Shown piece after piece: positions 9,153 through 17,984 of a stretch of DNA of 64,000 nucleotides; position 1 is the first letter of the stretch, and every line of letters begins with the position of its first letter. The notes below the pieces were generated by a model. It did no database searches, was not told where the DNA came from, and saw only the letters and a list, made by a program, of their open reading frames with translations. The DNA is from Streptomyces coeruleorubidus. Lineage in GTDB: Bacteria; Actinomycetota; Actinomycetes; Streptomycetales; Streptomycetaceae. The position numbers and the translations under genes are program-made. Location: positions 5,933,001 through 5,997,000 of the forward strand of contig NZ_CP023694.1 in NCBI RefSeq assembly GCF_008705135.1, read 5' to 3'.

Positions 9153-9167
9153 TTAGATTTCGTCTAA
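9153..9167. promoter_or_regulatory. AT-rich inverted repeat upstream of 8685-9113
   Basis: TTAGA-TTTCG-TCTAA is a perfect 5-bp inverted repeat in an AT-rich island 40-54 nt upstream of the ATG. AT-rich dyads of this form are common operators of small helix-turn-helix regulators such as MarR proteins. The binding protein is unknown. Confidence 0.4.
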
Positions 9168-9225
9168 AGTTGAGTTGTTCACAAAGCCGGACTGGCTGCA
9201 CACGTACCGTGAGCGAGACGCTCCG

Positions 9226-10437
9226 TCAGGCCTGGCTGTAGCCGTCCAGGAAGTGCCCGATCCGGCCCACCGCGTCCCGCAGGTCCCCGACCGTCGGCAG
9301 GGTCACCACCCGGAAGTGGTCCGGTTCCGGCCAGTTGAAGCCGGTGCCCTGGACGACCATGATCTTCTCGCGCCGGAGCAGGTCCAGGACCATCCGCCGG
9401 TCGTCCTTGATCTTGAAGACCTTGGGGTCGAGGCGCGGGAAGAGATACAGCGCCCCCTTCGGTTTCACGCAGGTCACGCCCGGGATCTGGGTCAGCAGCT
9501 CGTAGGCGACGTCCCGCTGCTCGTGCAGCCGGCCGCCCGGCAGCACCAGGTCGTTGATCGTCTGGCGTCCGCTGAGCGCCGCGACGACGCCGTGCTGGCC
9601 CGGCATGTTCGCGCACAGTCGCATGTTGGCCAGGATCGTCAGGCCCTCGATGTAGGAGTCGGCGTGCGCGCGGGGCCCGGAGATCGACATCCAGCCGACC
9701 CGATAGCCGGCCACCCGGTAGGCCTTCGACATGCCGTTGAAGGTGAGGGTCAGCAGGTCGGGGGCGACGGCGGCGGTCGGGGTGTGCGTGGCGCCGTCAT
9801 AGAGGATCTTGTCGTAGATCTCGTCCGAGCAGACCAGCAGGTTGTGGCGGCGCGCGATGTCGGTGAGCCCCTTGACCATCGCCTCGTCGTAGACGGCCCC
9901 GGTCGGGTTGTTGGGGTTGATGATCACGATCGCCTTGGTGCGGTCGGTGACCTTGCGCTCCACGTCGGCCAGGTCCGGCATCCAGTCGGCCTGCTCGTCG
10001 CACCGGTAGTGCACGGCGGTGCCGCCGGACAGGGAGACGGCGGCGGTCCACAGCGGATAGTCCGGGGCCGGCACGAGGACCTCGTCCCCGTCGTCCAGCA
10101 GGCCCTGCATGGCCATCACGATCAGCTCGGAGACGCCGTTGCCGATGAAGACGTGCTCGACGTCCGTCTCGATGCCGAGGGTCTGGTTGTGCATCACGAC
10201 CGCGCGGCGCGCGGCCAGCAGGCCCTTGGCGTCTCCGTATCCATGTGCCGAGGACACGTTCCGGAGGACGTCCTCCAGGATCTCGGGCGGACACTCGAAG
10301 CCGAACGCGGCCGGGTTGCCGGTGTTCAGCTTGAGGATGCGGTGACCGGCGGCTTCCAGCCGCATCGCCTCCTCGAGCACCGGGCCCCGGATCTCGTAAC
10401 AGACGTTGGCGAGCTTGGTCGACTGGATCACCTGCAT
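9226..10437 (-). CDS. Class I/II PLP-dependent aminotransferase (alanine aminotransferase-like)
   Basis: 403 aa starting MQVIQSTKL at the ATG at 10437. The open frame continues far upstream, but that part is only GC-rich shadow. Fold type I aminotransferase features are visible: GDAKGLLAARRAV near residue 75, NPNNPTGAVYD for substrate/PLP binding, CSDEIYDKILYDG with the PLP-ring Asp and Tyr, FNGMSKAYRVAGYRVGW with the Schiff-base lysine, and the C-terminal FRVVTLP arginine for the alpha-carboxylate. It most resembles AlaA-type alanine transaminases, which move an amino group between alanine and 2-oxoglutarate; the exact substrate is inferred. Confidence 0.92.
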   Translation of the reverse strand: MQVIQSTKLANVCYEIRGPVLEEAMRLEAAGHRILKLNTGNPAAFGFECPPEILEDVLRNVSSAHGYGDAKGLLAARRAVVMHNQTLGIETDVEHVFIGNGVSELIVMAMQGLLDDGDEVLVPAPDYPLWTAAVSLSGGTAVHYRCDEQADWMPDLADVERKVTDRTKAIVIINPNNPTGAVYDEAMVKGLTDIARRHNLLVCSDEIYDKILYDGATHTPTAAVAPDLLTLTFNGMSKAYRVAGYRVGWMSISGPRAHADSYIEGLTILANMRLCANMPGQHGVVAALSGRQTINDLVLPGGRLHEQRDVAYELLTQIPGVTCVKPKGALYLFPRLDPKVFKIKDDRRMVLDLLRREKIMVVQGTGFNWPEPDHFRVVTLPTVGDLRDAVGRIGHFLDGYSQA

Positions 10438-10564
10438 GTCTGGGAGCTTACGGCCCGGTATTGCGTCATGGGCCGTGTTTTCCGCCACGTGAGACGCGTC
10501 GGTTTGTGCGGATATCGCCGCGGCGCTGTCCCACCAGCACCATCGATGCCTAGAATTCGCCGCC

Positions 10565-11341
10565 ATGTTCAGGCCATCCGAATACGCCGACGGAGCGACG
10601 GGCGGCGAGCCCCAGGGCCCGCCGAACGTGTACCTGCCGCAGACCGACCCGCCCCCGGCGTACGACGCGTACGCCGATCCGGCGGCGGCGCACGGGTGGC
10701 GGGACGTGTACGACCCCGCGGATGCCCGGAACACCCAGGACACCCGGAACGCCCGGGACGACACGCGCGGCATGGACGATGCCACGCGCGGCATGGACGC
10801 CACGCGCGAGCTGCCGCCGATACCGGTGTCGACGCCGGTGCCGGCACCGGCGCATGGCCGGTCCGGTGCGGGCCGCCACTCCCGGCGGCGTCGGGGGGCG
10901 TGGCGTGCCCGCCGTATGGCGGTCGCCGCCGGAGCCGTGGGTGCCGTGTCGGCCGCCGCGCTGATCGCCGGCCTCGGGTTCTCGGACGCGCCCTCCGGCG
11001 GGTCGCGTGAGGGCGGGGGTGGCCGTACGGGACCGGCGGCGGGGGAGTCACCGACGGCGCCGTCCGCCGGTACCGGTCGGACACCGACCCCCGGGACGCC
11101 CCTCGTCGCCCCGCCGGCGAACGGTGACGAGCCGTCCGGGGCCGCGTCCGCGAACCCGTCCACCGCGGCGAGCCCCACCCCGTCCGAGTCCGGGCCGGAC
11201 ACCCCGAGCCCCTCGGCCGGCAACCCCACGGCCGCCGCCCCGTCGACTTCCGCTCCCACCACCACCGCCACCGCCTCGCCCCCGGGCCGGACCGAGGGAA
11301 AGCCCGGGCATGGTCCCGGCGGCACCAAGGGCCCCAAGTAG
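10565..11341 (+). CDS. Hypothetical single-pass membrane protein with Pro/Thr/Ser-rich tail
   Basis: 258 aa. Residues 1-108 are polar and probably cytoplasmic, with Asp/Arg-rich imperfect repeats (NTQDTRNARDDTRGMDDATRG). A basic stretch (RHSRRRRGAWRARR) precedes one membrane helix at about residues 113-136. The remaining 120 residues are Pro/Ser/Thr/Gly-rich and likely extracellular and disordered. TAGAAT at 10551-10556 lies 8 nt before the ATG and no Shine-Dalgarno is visible, so the mRNA may be leaderless. I do not recognise the family. Confidence 0.65.
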   Translation: MFRPSEYADGATGGEPQGPPNVYLPQTDPPPAYDAYADPAAAHGWRDVYDPADARNTQDTRNARDDTRGMDDATRGMDATRELPPIPVSTPVPAPAHGRSGAGRHSRRRRGAWRARRMAVAAGAVGAVSAAALIAGLGFSDAPSGGSREGGGGRTGPAAGESPTAPSAGTGRTPTPGTPLVAPPANGDEPSGAASANPSTAASPTPSESGPDTPSPSAGNPTAAAPSTSAPTTTATASPPGRTEGKPGHGPGGTKGPK

Positions 11342-11518
11342 CTGGATCCCAAGGGGGCGTTGAGCCGGGGCGGGGCCGATCGGGACCGATCGCGGCCGAC
11401 GGCATCGCCGCCGAGGCTCCGCCCTTCGGCCGGCCGGCGGATCGTGGCGAGCCGTTCGGCCCGGCGCCCGTGAGTCCGTCCGCCGACACGGTCCCGGCGG
11501 TACCAAGGGCCCCAAGTG
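11307..11518 (+). repeat. Duplicated gene 3' end (two copies about 178 bp apart)
   Basis: The end of the gene at 10565-11341, encoding HGPGGTKGPK plus stop (11310-11341), recurs at 11488-11518 as GPGGTKGPK plus stop with two base changes. The second copy is not preceded by an open gene. The 178-bp offset suggests an old tandem duplication or a recombination scar. Confidence 0.6.
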
Positions 11519-11633
11519 ATCCGCCCGGAAAGGCCGTTGGGTAGGGTCAAACCGGACGGGCGGGTTCCGCGTGCGGAACAACTCCTTGCCCCACCAGCCT
11601 TGCGACGATCACAATGCGCATGACAACACTGCA

Positions 11634-11658
11634 GGCGGCCGGAAGATTTCCGGCCGCC
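11634..11658 (+). promoter_or_regulatory. 11-bp perfect hairpin in the leader of the trypsin-like protease
   Basis: GGCGGCCGGAA and TTCCGGCCGCC flank a 3-nt loop, ending 23 nt before the ATG. No T-run follows, so it is not a standard terminator. It may stabilise or regulate the 5' leader, or be an operator. Confidence 0.5.
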
Positions 11659-11681
11659 TCCGTCGCAAGAGGGGACCCCCC

Positions 11682-12605
11682 ATGAGAAAACCTCTCGCAG
11701 CCGCGTTCTGCGCCCTGGCGATAGCCGGGGCGGGCGCGGCTCCCGCGACCGCTGCCGAGGCCGCCCCCACGGGCGTCGGCAAGGTCGCGGACACGGGCTC
11801 GGCCACGTCCGCCGTCCCGGACGTGGTCACGTCCGTGGAGCAGGCGCTGTCCGGGCTCAACCCGTCGGCCAAGGCGGTGAACCTCGCCGGCACCGTCGCG
11901 CTCAGCAACTGCTCCGGTTCCGTCGTGCGCATGCCGGACTCCGAGGCCGACGACCCGGCGCTGGTGATGACCAACGGCCACTGTCTGGAGTCCGGCTTCC
12001 CCGGCCCCGGCGAGGTCCTCGTCGACAAGGCGTCCAGCCGCACCTTCAGCCTGCTCAACGCCTCCGGCTCGCGCGTCGCCACCCTGCGCGCCGCCAAGCT
12101 CGCGTACGGCACGATGACCGACACGGACGTCGCGTTCTACCAGCTCACCACCACCTACGGGCAGATCAAGAGCTCGTACGGCATCAACCCGCTGACGCTG
12201 AACGACAAGCACCCGGTGGCCGGCACCGCCATCAGCATCCCCTCCGGCTACTGGAAGCGCGTCTACAGCTGCGACATCGACGGGTTCGCGCACACCCTGA
12301 AGGAAGGCGACTGGACCTGGAAGGACTCGGTCCGTTACACCTCCGCCTGCAACACCATCGGCGGCACGTCCGGTTCGCCCGTCGTCGACGAGGCCACCGG
12401 CAAGGTCGTCGCCGTCAACAACACCGGCAACGAGGACGGCGAGCGCTGCACGGTGAACAACCCCTGTGAGGTCGACGCGAGCGGCAACGTGACGGTCCGC
12501 AAGGGCATCAACTACGGCCAGGAGACCTACCAGATCCCGGCCTGCTTCGGCATCGACAACAAGCTCGACCTGAGCGCGAGCGGCTGCACCCTGCCCAAGC
12601 CGTAA
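11682..12605 (+). CDS. Secreted trypsin-like serine protease
   Basis: 307 aa from the ATG at 11682; the open frame upstream lacks secretion features. Residues 1-25 are a Sec signal peptide (LAAAFCALAIAGAGA, cleavage near ATAA-EA). The catalytic triad can be placed: His100 in TNGHC, Asp149 in TDTDVAFY and Ser230 in GGTSGSPVV. Paired cysteines (77/101, 197/223 and near the C-terminus) fit disulfides of an exported enzyme. The gene is monocistronic and convergent with the D-aminoacylase. Confidence 0.9.
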   Translation: MRKPLAAAFCALAIAGAGAAPATAAEAAPTGVGKVADTGSATSAVPDVVTSVEQALSGLNPSAKAVNLAGTVALSNCSGSVVRMPDSEADDPALVMTNGHCLESGFPGPGEVLVDKASSRTFSLLNASGSRVATLRAAKLAYGTMTDTDVAFYQLTTTYGQIKSSYGINPLTLNDKHPVAGTAISIPSGYWKRVYSCDIDGFAHTLKEGDWTWKDSVRYTSACNTIGGTSGSPVVDEATGKVVAVNNTGNEDGERCTVNNPCEVDASGNVTVRKGINYGQETYQIPACFGIDNKLDLSASGCTLPKP

Positions 12606-12636
12606 GGCCGGGGCAGGTCCCTGACGGGCCGGGCGG

Positions 12637-14247
12637 TCACGCGGGAGTCCTGCGGACCGCCCGGCCCGCCAGGGCGTCCGTGCGACGCCCGTCCTCGATC
12701 ACGAACCGCCCGCCGACCAGCACGTACGGGATGCCCGTCGGGAGCACGCGCGGCTCGGCGAAGCTCGACCCCGCCGCGACCGTCGCCGGGTCGAAGAGCA
12801 CCAGGTCGGCGACGTACCCCTCGCGCACCAGGCCCCGGTCCGGCAGCCGGAGCCGGGCCGCCGGGCGGGAGGTGAGGTGCGCGACGCACTCCTCCAGCGA
12901 CAGCACCCCCAACTCCCGCACGTAGTGCCCGAGGTAGTGCGGGAACGTGCCGTACGCGCGCGGGTGCGGCTTGGCACCCTGGAGGATGCCGTCCGAGCCC
13001 CCGGTGTGCACGCGGTGGCGCATGATCGCCCGGACGTTCTCCTCGTGGCCGACGTGCTGGAGGATCGTCGGCGCCAGCCGGTCGGCCAGCAGCAGCCCGC
13101 GCGCGGTCACCCAGGGGGCCTCGCCCCGCACGTCCGCCGACTCCTGGACCGTACGGCCGACGAACTCGGCCAGCGCTGGATCGCCCACGCCCGAGATCTC
13201 GATCGTGTCCCACTCGATGGGCACGCCGTGGCAGCCGTCCGAGCCGGTGACCTCCAGGTCGTGGCGGATCCGCTCGGCCGTCCCGTCGTCCGCCAGCCGC
13301 TCGACGACCCGCTCGGGGCCGCCCTCGCTCGCCCAGCTCGGCAGCATGGCCGCCAGCGTCGTACAGCCCGGTGTGTAGGGGTAGGTGTCGAGGCTGATGT
13401 CCGCCCCGTCCGCCAGCGCCTCGTCCAGCAGGGCCAGCAGTTCGGGCGCCCGGCCCTTGTTCACGCCGAAGTTCATGGTGGCGTGGGCGAGATGCAGGGA
13501 GCAGCCCGCCTCCCGGGTCAGCGCGACCATCTCCCGGTACGCCTCCAGGGCGCCCGCGCCGTAGGAGCGGTGGTGCGGGCAGTAGTAGCCGCCGTACGAC
13601 GCCACCACCCGGCACAGCTCGGTCAGTTCGGCGTCCTTGGCGTACATGCCGGGCGTGTACGTCAGCCCCGACGACATGCCGACGGCGCCCTGCTCCATGC
13701 CCTCGGCGACCGACTGCCGCATCCGGTCCAGCTCCCGCGGGGTGGCCTCCCGGTCCTCCCAGCCGACGGCGAGCGCGCGGACCGTGCCCTGCGGGATCAG
13801 GTAGGCCGCGTTCACGGCGATCCCGCGGTCGAGGCGGTCCAGGTACTCGCCCACCGTCCGCCAGTCGAAGTCGATGTCGTCGCCGGAGCCGTTCCACCCG
13901 GCGATCGCCCGGCGCACCTCGCCGAGCGTGCGGTCGTCGACCGGCGCGTACGACAGCCCGTCCTGGCCGATGACCTCCAGCGTGACGCCCTGCGCGGCCT
14001 TGGCGCTGTGGTCGGGGTCGCGCAGCAGGGCCAGGTCGCTGTGGGCGTGCATGTCGACGAAGCCGGGGGACAGCACGAGGCCCTCGGCGTCCAGCTCCCG
14101 GCGTGCCTTCGGCCGCTGGCAGCCGGCCGCGGCGGCCTCCTTGACGATGGACACGATCCGGCCGCCGTCGACCACGACATCGGCCCGGTAGGAGTCCGCG
14201 CCGGAGCCGTCGACGACGTCCGCGTCCCGGATGACGAGCTCTTCCAT
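12637..14247 (-). CDS. N-acyl-D-amino-acid deacylase (D-aminoacylase)
   Basis: 536 aa amidohydrolase-superfamily metallohydrolase. It hydrolyses N-acyl-D-amino acids to D-amino acid plus fatty or acetic acid. The metal-binding HxH is at residues 67-69 (VDMHAHSD). D-aminoacylase blocks follow: LEVIGQDGLSYAPVD, GMSSGLTYTPGMYA and HLAHATMNFGVNKG with further metal His residues. The C-terminus returns to the beta-sandwich (VLVGGRFVIEDGRR). It ends 32 nt from the convergent protease and begins 12 nt after the next gene on the same strand, so the two form an operon for D-amino-acid use. Confidence 0.92.
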   Translation of the reverse strand: MEELVIRDADVVDGSGADSYRADVVVDGGRIVSIVKEAAAAGCQRPKARRELDAEGLVLSPGFVDMHAHSDLALLRDPDHSAKAAQGVTLEVIGQDGLSYAPVDDRTLGEVRRAIAGWNGSGDDIDFDWRTVGEYLDRLDRGIAVNAAYLIPQGTVRALAVGWEDREATPRELDRMRQSVAEGMEQGAVGMSSGLTYTPGMYAKDAELTELCRVVASYGGYYCPHHRSYGAGALEAYREMVALTREAGCSLHLAHATMNFGVNKGRAPELLALLDEALADGADISLDTYPYTPGCTTLAAMLPSWASEGGPERVVERLADDGTAERIRHDLEVTGSDGCHGVPIEWDTIEISGVGDPALAEFVGRTVQESADVRGEAPWVTARGLLLADRLAPTILQHVGHEENVRAIMRHRVHTGGSDGILQGAKPHPRAYGTFPHYLGHYVRELGVLSLEECVAHLTSRPAARLRLPDRGLVREGYVADLVLFDPATVAAGSSFAEPRVLPTGIPYVLVGGRFVIEDGRRTDALAGRAVRRTPA

Positions 14248-14259
14248 CGCTCCTGCCTC

Positions 14260-15537
14260 CTAGAAGAACGTACGGACGTAGTCGACGACCGTGCCGTCCG
14301 CCTCGGCGACCGGGATCAGCGGCCACTTGTCGAACGACGTGCACGGATGGGACAGCCCCAGACCGACCCAGTCGCCCACCTCCAGATCCGCCTCCGGCGT
14401 GGTGCTCAGCCAGGCGTGCTGGTCGGACAGGGCCGTCACTGACACGCCGGTGGCCGGGCGCTCAACGCCGTCCCGGCGGATCACCTGGGCGAAGGGCAGG
14501 TCGAGGTCGTAGGCCGCGTCCCGCTTGCCCGCGTTGACGAAGGCCTGCTCGGCACAGGGCCGCGACACCACCTGCGTCCACAGCCGGAACGCCGGCTCCA
14601 GGGCGCCCTCCTCGGGCACCCGGTTGAACGGGGTCAGCTTGCGGTAGTGGCCGTCGTCGTGCGAGACGTAGGCGCCCGAGCGCAGCAGCTTCAGCACCGG
14701 CTGGGAGAGTTCGGGGATCTCCGCGAAGACCTCGGCGACCGCGTCGAACCAGGCGCTGCCGCCCGCGCTGACGACGATCTCGTCCACACCGGAGAACCGT
14801 CCGGCCTTGTCGAAGTCGACCGCGAGTGCGACCAGTCGCCGCAGCCACGCCGTCACCCGCTCCGGGTCGGCCTTCGGCACCTCGCCCTCGTAGCCCGCGA
14901 CGCCGGCCAGCCGCAGGGTCCGCGTGCCCGCCACCGCGTCCGCGACCGCCGCGCACTCCGCCTCCGTACGCACACCGGTACGGGCACCCTCCCCGGCCGC
15001 GAGTTCGACGACGACGTCCAGGGGGCGCCGGGCACCGCTCAGCGCGGCGTCCATCAGCTCCACCCCGCGCACCGAGTCGACGTAACAGACGAAGCGGAAC
15101 TCCGGGTCGGCGTCCAGCTCGGCGGAGACCCAGCGCAGGGCCGCCGCGTCGACCAGCTCGTTCGCCAGGAACACGCGCCGGGTCCCGAACGCGCGCGCCA
15201 CCCGCACCTGATGCGGCACCGCCAGCGTGATGCCCCACGCCCCGTGCTCGATCTGCCGCTGGAAGAGCTGCGGCGCCATGGAGGTCTTGCCGTGCGGAGC
15301 GAAGGCCAGGCCGTGCCGGTCCGCGTAGGTCTCCATGACTCTCAGGTTGTGCTCCAGGCGCTCGGCGGAGAGCGCGAGCACGGGCGTGGCGAAGCCGCCG
15401 GTGAACAGGTTCCGGCGCTGGGCGGCCAGCTCGCCCACGGTCAGGCCGTCGGCGTCCGGCGGGAGGCCCTTGAAGCGGTGGTCGACGCGCTCGGCGGCGA
15501 GCCGGGCGAGGGACTCGGCGGCGGTATCGGCTGTCAT
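14260..15537 (-). CDS. D-serine dehydratase-like / D-threonine-aldolase-family PLP enzyme (amino acid deaminase)
   Basis: 425 aa, ATG at 15537. This is a fold-type III PLP enzyme (alanine racemase N-terminal barrel): the Schiff-base lysine is Lys84 in APHGKTSM. The C-terminal domain has SDQHAWLS and GLSHPCTSFDKW, whose His-x-Cys pair binds zinc in eukaryotic-type D-serine dehydratases. The family removes ammonia from D-serine, D-threonine or similar. It lies upstream of the D-aminoacylase in one operon, and RidA across the divergent promoter would dispose of the aminoacrylate this chemistry forms. The exact substrate is inferred. Confidence 0.85.
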   Translation of the reverse strand: MTADTAAESLARLAAERVDHRFKGLPPDADGLTVGELAAQRRNLFTGGFATPVLALSAERLEHNLRVMETYADRHGLAFAPHGKTSMAPQLFQRQIEHGAWGITLAVPHQVRVARAFGTRRVFLANELVDAAALRWVSAELDADPEFRFVCYVDSVRGVELMDAALSGARRPLDVVVELAAGEGARTGVRTEAECAAVADAVAGTRTLRLAGVAGYEGEVPKADPERVTAWLRRLVALAVDFDKAGRFSGVDEIVVSAGGSAWFDAVAEVFAEIPELSQPVLKLLRSGAYVSHDDGHYRKLTPFNRVPEEGALEPAFRLWTQVVSRPCAEQAFVNAGKRDAAYDLDLPFAQVIRRDGVERPATGVSVTALSDQHAWLSTTPEADLEVGDWVGLGLSHPCTSFDKWPLIPVAEADGTVVDYVRTFF

Positions 15538-15557
15538 GGAGCCTCCCTGATCAGGGG

Positions 15558-15576
15558 TGTTGCACTGTCTGCAACA
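15558..15576. promoter_or_regulatory. Perfect inverted repeat in the divergent promoter region, candidate IclR operator
   Basis: TGTTGCA-CTGTC-TGCAACA is a perfect 7-bp inverted repeat 21-39 nt upstream of the deaminase ATG. A second, weaker dyad (TTGCG..CGCTCAA) follows at 15581-15597. It lies in the 145-bp region between two divergent operons, one of which encodes an IclR regulator, so autoregulation and control of both operons is the simplest reading. Confidence 0.6.
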
Positions 15577-15682
15577 TTCATTGCGTATATCGCTCAACGC
15601 TGTCTAACATCTCGGCCACCCGGGGTCAACGAAAGCGGCCGCACACGCCGCCCCCGCCGAGCAACCAGGAGCTACGAGCATC

Positions 15683-16717
15683 GTGACCCCCACCGGACCC
15701 TGCAACGCCCCCGACGTCGTGGACGTCGTCGCGCTCGGCGAGGCCATGGTCACGTTCCTGCCGTCCCGGCCGGGACGGCTCGCCGACGTCCCCTCCTTCG
15801 ACCGGGGCATCGGCGGCGCCGAGTCCAACACGGCGTGCGTGCTGGCCGCCGCCGGGCACTCCGTGCGGTGGGTCAGCCGGGTGGGGGACGACCCGTTCGG
15901 CGACCACCTGGTCGAGGCAATCGGCGGGTACGGGGTCGACGTGGCCCACGTCCGGCGCGACCCCGCCCGCCCCACCGGCATCTACTTCCGCACCGCCGGG
16001 GACCGGGCCACCGACGCGCACGAGGTGGCCTACTACCGGGCCGGCTCCGCGGCCTCGGCCATGTCGGCCGGCAACGTGGACCTGGACGCGGTCCGCGCCG
16101 GCCGCGTGCTGCACCTGTCCGGGATCACGGCCGCGCTGTCCGGGACCTGCCTGGACCTGATGCGCGAGCTGACCGCCCGCCGGCCCGGCCGCCCCCTGAT
16201 CTCCTTCGACGTCAACCACCGGCCCGGCCTGTGGCGCGACACGGACGCCCCGGAGGTGCTGCGGGACCTCGCGCGCGGCGCGGACCTCGTGTTCGTCGGG
16301 CAGGACGAGGCCTGGGGGCTGCGCGGCGCCGAGGCCGTCCGCGCCGCCCTCCCCGAACCCGAGGTGCTGGTCGTGAAGCAGGGCGCCGCGGGAGCCACCG
16401 TCTTCCACCGGCGGGACGTCACCTTCGTGCCCGCCCCGCGGGTCGACGTCGTCGCCGCCGTCGGCGCCGGGGACGCCTTCGCCGCCGGGTTCCTCTCCGC
16501 CACCCTGCGCGGACTGCCCGTCCGGGACCGGCTGCGGCACGGGCACCTGCTGGCCGCCGCCGCCCTCACCGCCCCCGGCGACCTCGCGGCGCCGCCCGCG
16601 CGGGAGCACGCCGACCGCCTCGCCGCCCTGGACGACGCCGCATGGGGGAGACTGCGACTCGGCCCGGGCTGGACCGAGGACACTCAGCGGGCCCCCGAGG
16701 AGGTACGTACGCCATGA
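15683..16717 (+). CDS. PfkB-family sugar kinase (2-keto-3-deoxygluconate kinase-like)
   Basis: 344 aa, GTG start with AGGAG at 15667. The ribokinase/PfkB fold is clear: VVALGEAMVTF at the N-terminus, RGIGGAESNTACVLAAAG (substrate-binding Gly-Gly), and the C-terminal AAVGAGDAFAAGFL with the catalytic Asp and anion hole. It phosphorylates a sugar or sugar acid with ATP; KDG kinase is the nearest family I recognise. It is the first gene of the operon with IclR, RidA and GntP and overlaps the IclR start by 4 bp (ATGA). Its place in a D-amino-acid cluster is odd. Confidence 0.88.
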   Translation: MTPTGPCNAPDVVDVVALGEAMVTFLPSRPGRLADVPSFDRGIGGAESNTACVLAAAGHSVRWVSRVGDDPFGDHLVEAIGGYGVDVAHVRRDPARPTGIYFRTAGDRATDAHEVAYYRAGSAASAMSAGNVDLDAVRAGRVLHLSGITAALSGTCLDLMRELTARRPGRPLISFDVNHRPGLWRDTDAPEVLRDLARGADLVFVGQDEAWGLRGAEAVRAALPEPEVLVVKQGAAGATVFHRRDVTFVPAPRVDVVAAVGAGDAFAAGFLSATLRGLPVRDRLRHGHLLAAAALTAPGDLAAPPAREHADRLAALDDAAWGRLRLGPGWTEDTQRAPEEVRTP

Positions 16718-17475
16718 GCCAGACCGTCGACCGCGCGCTCAGCATCCTGCCGCTGCTCGCCGAGGGCCCCGCCGACCTGGGGCAGGTCGCCGACCGCCTC
16801 GGCGTGCACAAGTCCACGGCCCTGCGCCTGCTGCGCACCCTCCACGAGCACGGCCTCGTCTACCGCCAGTCCGACCAGCGCTACCGCCTCGGCGCCCGCC
16901 TCTTCGCCCTCGCCCAGGAGGCGATGGAGAACCTCGACGTCCGCGAGATCGCCCATCCCCACCTGGTCCGCCTCAACGAGAGCTGCGGACACACCGTGCA
17001 CCTCGCCGTGTACGAGGAGAACGAGGTCCTCTACATCGACAAGGTCGAGAGCCGCTACCCGGTGCGGATGTACTCCCGGATCGGCAAGCCCGTCGCCATC
17101 ACGGTCGCCGCGGTCGCGAAGCTGCTGCTGGCCGACCTGCCCGAGCACGAGCGGCGGGCGGTGGCGGAGAAGCTCGACTACCCCGCGTACACGGCCCGTT
17201 CGACACCCAGCGCCACCGCGTTCCTGCGCGAGCTGGAGAAGGTGCGCGAACAGGGCTGGGCCACCGACCTCGGCGGCCACGAGGAGTCCATCAACTGCGT
17301 CGCGGCGCCCATCCGCGGCGCCGACGGCCGGGTCGTCGCCGCGATGTCGGTCTCCGCGCCGAACGTCGTCGTCACCGCCGACGAACTCCTCACCCTGCTG
17401 CCGCTGGTGCGCCGTACGGCGGACGCCATCAGCGGCGAGTACTCCGGCAGAACACCAGTGAAGGGCACCGAATGA
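16714..17475 (+). CDS. IclR-family transcriptional regulator
   Basis: 253 aa, starting at the ATG that overlaps the kinase stop (ATGA). The N-terminal winged helix-turn-helix is at residues 1-65 (DLGQVADRLGVHKSTALRLLRTL). The C-terminal effector domain spans residues about 75-245, with typical VRLNESCGHTVHLAVYEENEVLYIDK and the later GHEESINCVAAPIRG block containing the usual cysteine. It likely controls both divergent operons through the inverted repeat at 15558-15576; the ligand is unknown. Translation is coupled on both sides. Confidence 0.93.
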   Translation: MSQTVDRALSILPLLAEGPADLGQVADRLGVHKSTALRLLRTLHEHGLVYRQSDQRYRLGARLFALAQEAMENLDVREIAHPHLVRLNESCGHTVHLAVYEENEVLYIDKVESRYPVRMYSRIGKPVAITVAAVAKLLLADLPEHERRAVAEKLDYPAYTARSTPSATAFLRELEKVREQGWATDLGGHEESINCVAAPIRGADGRVVAAMSVSAPNVVVTADELLTLLPLVRRTADAISGEYSGRTPVKGTE

Positions 17476-17882
17476 CGGACAAGACCGCACCCACCCCCAA
17501 GACCCACACCACCCCGCCGGCGAAGTTCTCGCACGGTGTGAAGAAGGGCAACATCCTCCAGGTCGCCGGCCAGGTCGGCTTCCTGCCCGCCGAGGAGGGC
17601 AAGCCGCCCACGCCCGCCGGGCCGGCCCTGCGCGAGCAGACCCTCCAGACCCTGGCCAACGTCAAGGCCGTCCTCGAAGAGGGCGGCGCCGGCTGGGACG
17701 ACGCGATGATGATCCGCGTCTACCTCACCGACGTGGCCCACTTCGCCGAGTTCAACGAGATCTACAACGCGTACTTCGAGGAGCAGGGCCTCACCCAGCC
17801 GCCCGCCGCGCGCACGACGGTCTACGTCGGCCTGCCCGCGGGTCTCCTCGTCGAGATCGACGCGCTGGCCGTTCTCGGCTGA
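17472..17882 (+). CDS. ridA: RidA-family enamine/imine deaminase
   Basis: 136 aa; its ATG overlaps the IclR stop (ATGA). RidA hydrolyses 2-aminoacrylate and related imines to keto acids and ammonia. Conserved features are VAGQVGFLPAEEG, the central EQTLQTLANVKAVLEEGGAGWDD region cut by the motif VYLTDVAHF, and ARTTVYVGLP with the catalytic arginine. Aminoacrylate is the product of serine dehydratases, which ties this gene to the deaminase across the promoter. It may be a cluster-specific paralogue rather than the housekeeping copy. Confidence 0.9.
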   Translation: MTDKTAPTPKTHTTPPAKFSHGVKKGNILQVAGQVGFLPAEEGKPPTPAGPALREQTLQTLANVKAVLEEGGAGWDDAMMIRVYLTDVAHFAEFNEIYNAYFEEQGLTQPPAARTTVYVGLPAGLLVEIDALAVLG

Positions 17883-17907
17883 CACTCCCACTCCCGCACG
17901 CCCGTGA

Positions 17908-17934
17908 GGCGCGGCGCCACCGATGCGCCGCGCC
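17908..17934 (+). terminator. GC-rich hairpin between ridA and the permease gene
   Basis: GGCGCGGCGC and GCGCCGCGCC form a perfect 10-bp stem with a 7-nt loop. No T-run follows, so it could be a partial terminator or a processing/stability element that sets the level of the downstream permease. Confidence 0.5.
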
Positions 17935-17984
17935 GCGCTCCCCCCTACCCCGAAGCTGCATGCATTTACCCAGAGGACCCCCAA

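Noticed and set aside
10438..11550. Extension of the aminotransferase frame
   Set aside because: No homology-like features; the ATG at 10437 gives the normal family length.
14647..16713. Upstream extension of the IclR frame (689 codons)
   Set aside because: It runs antisense and out of frame across the deaminase and kinase genes; only the last 253 codons are a real protein.
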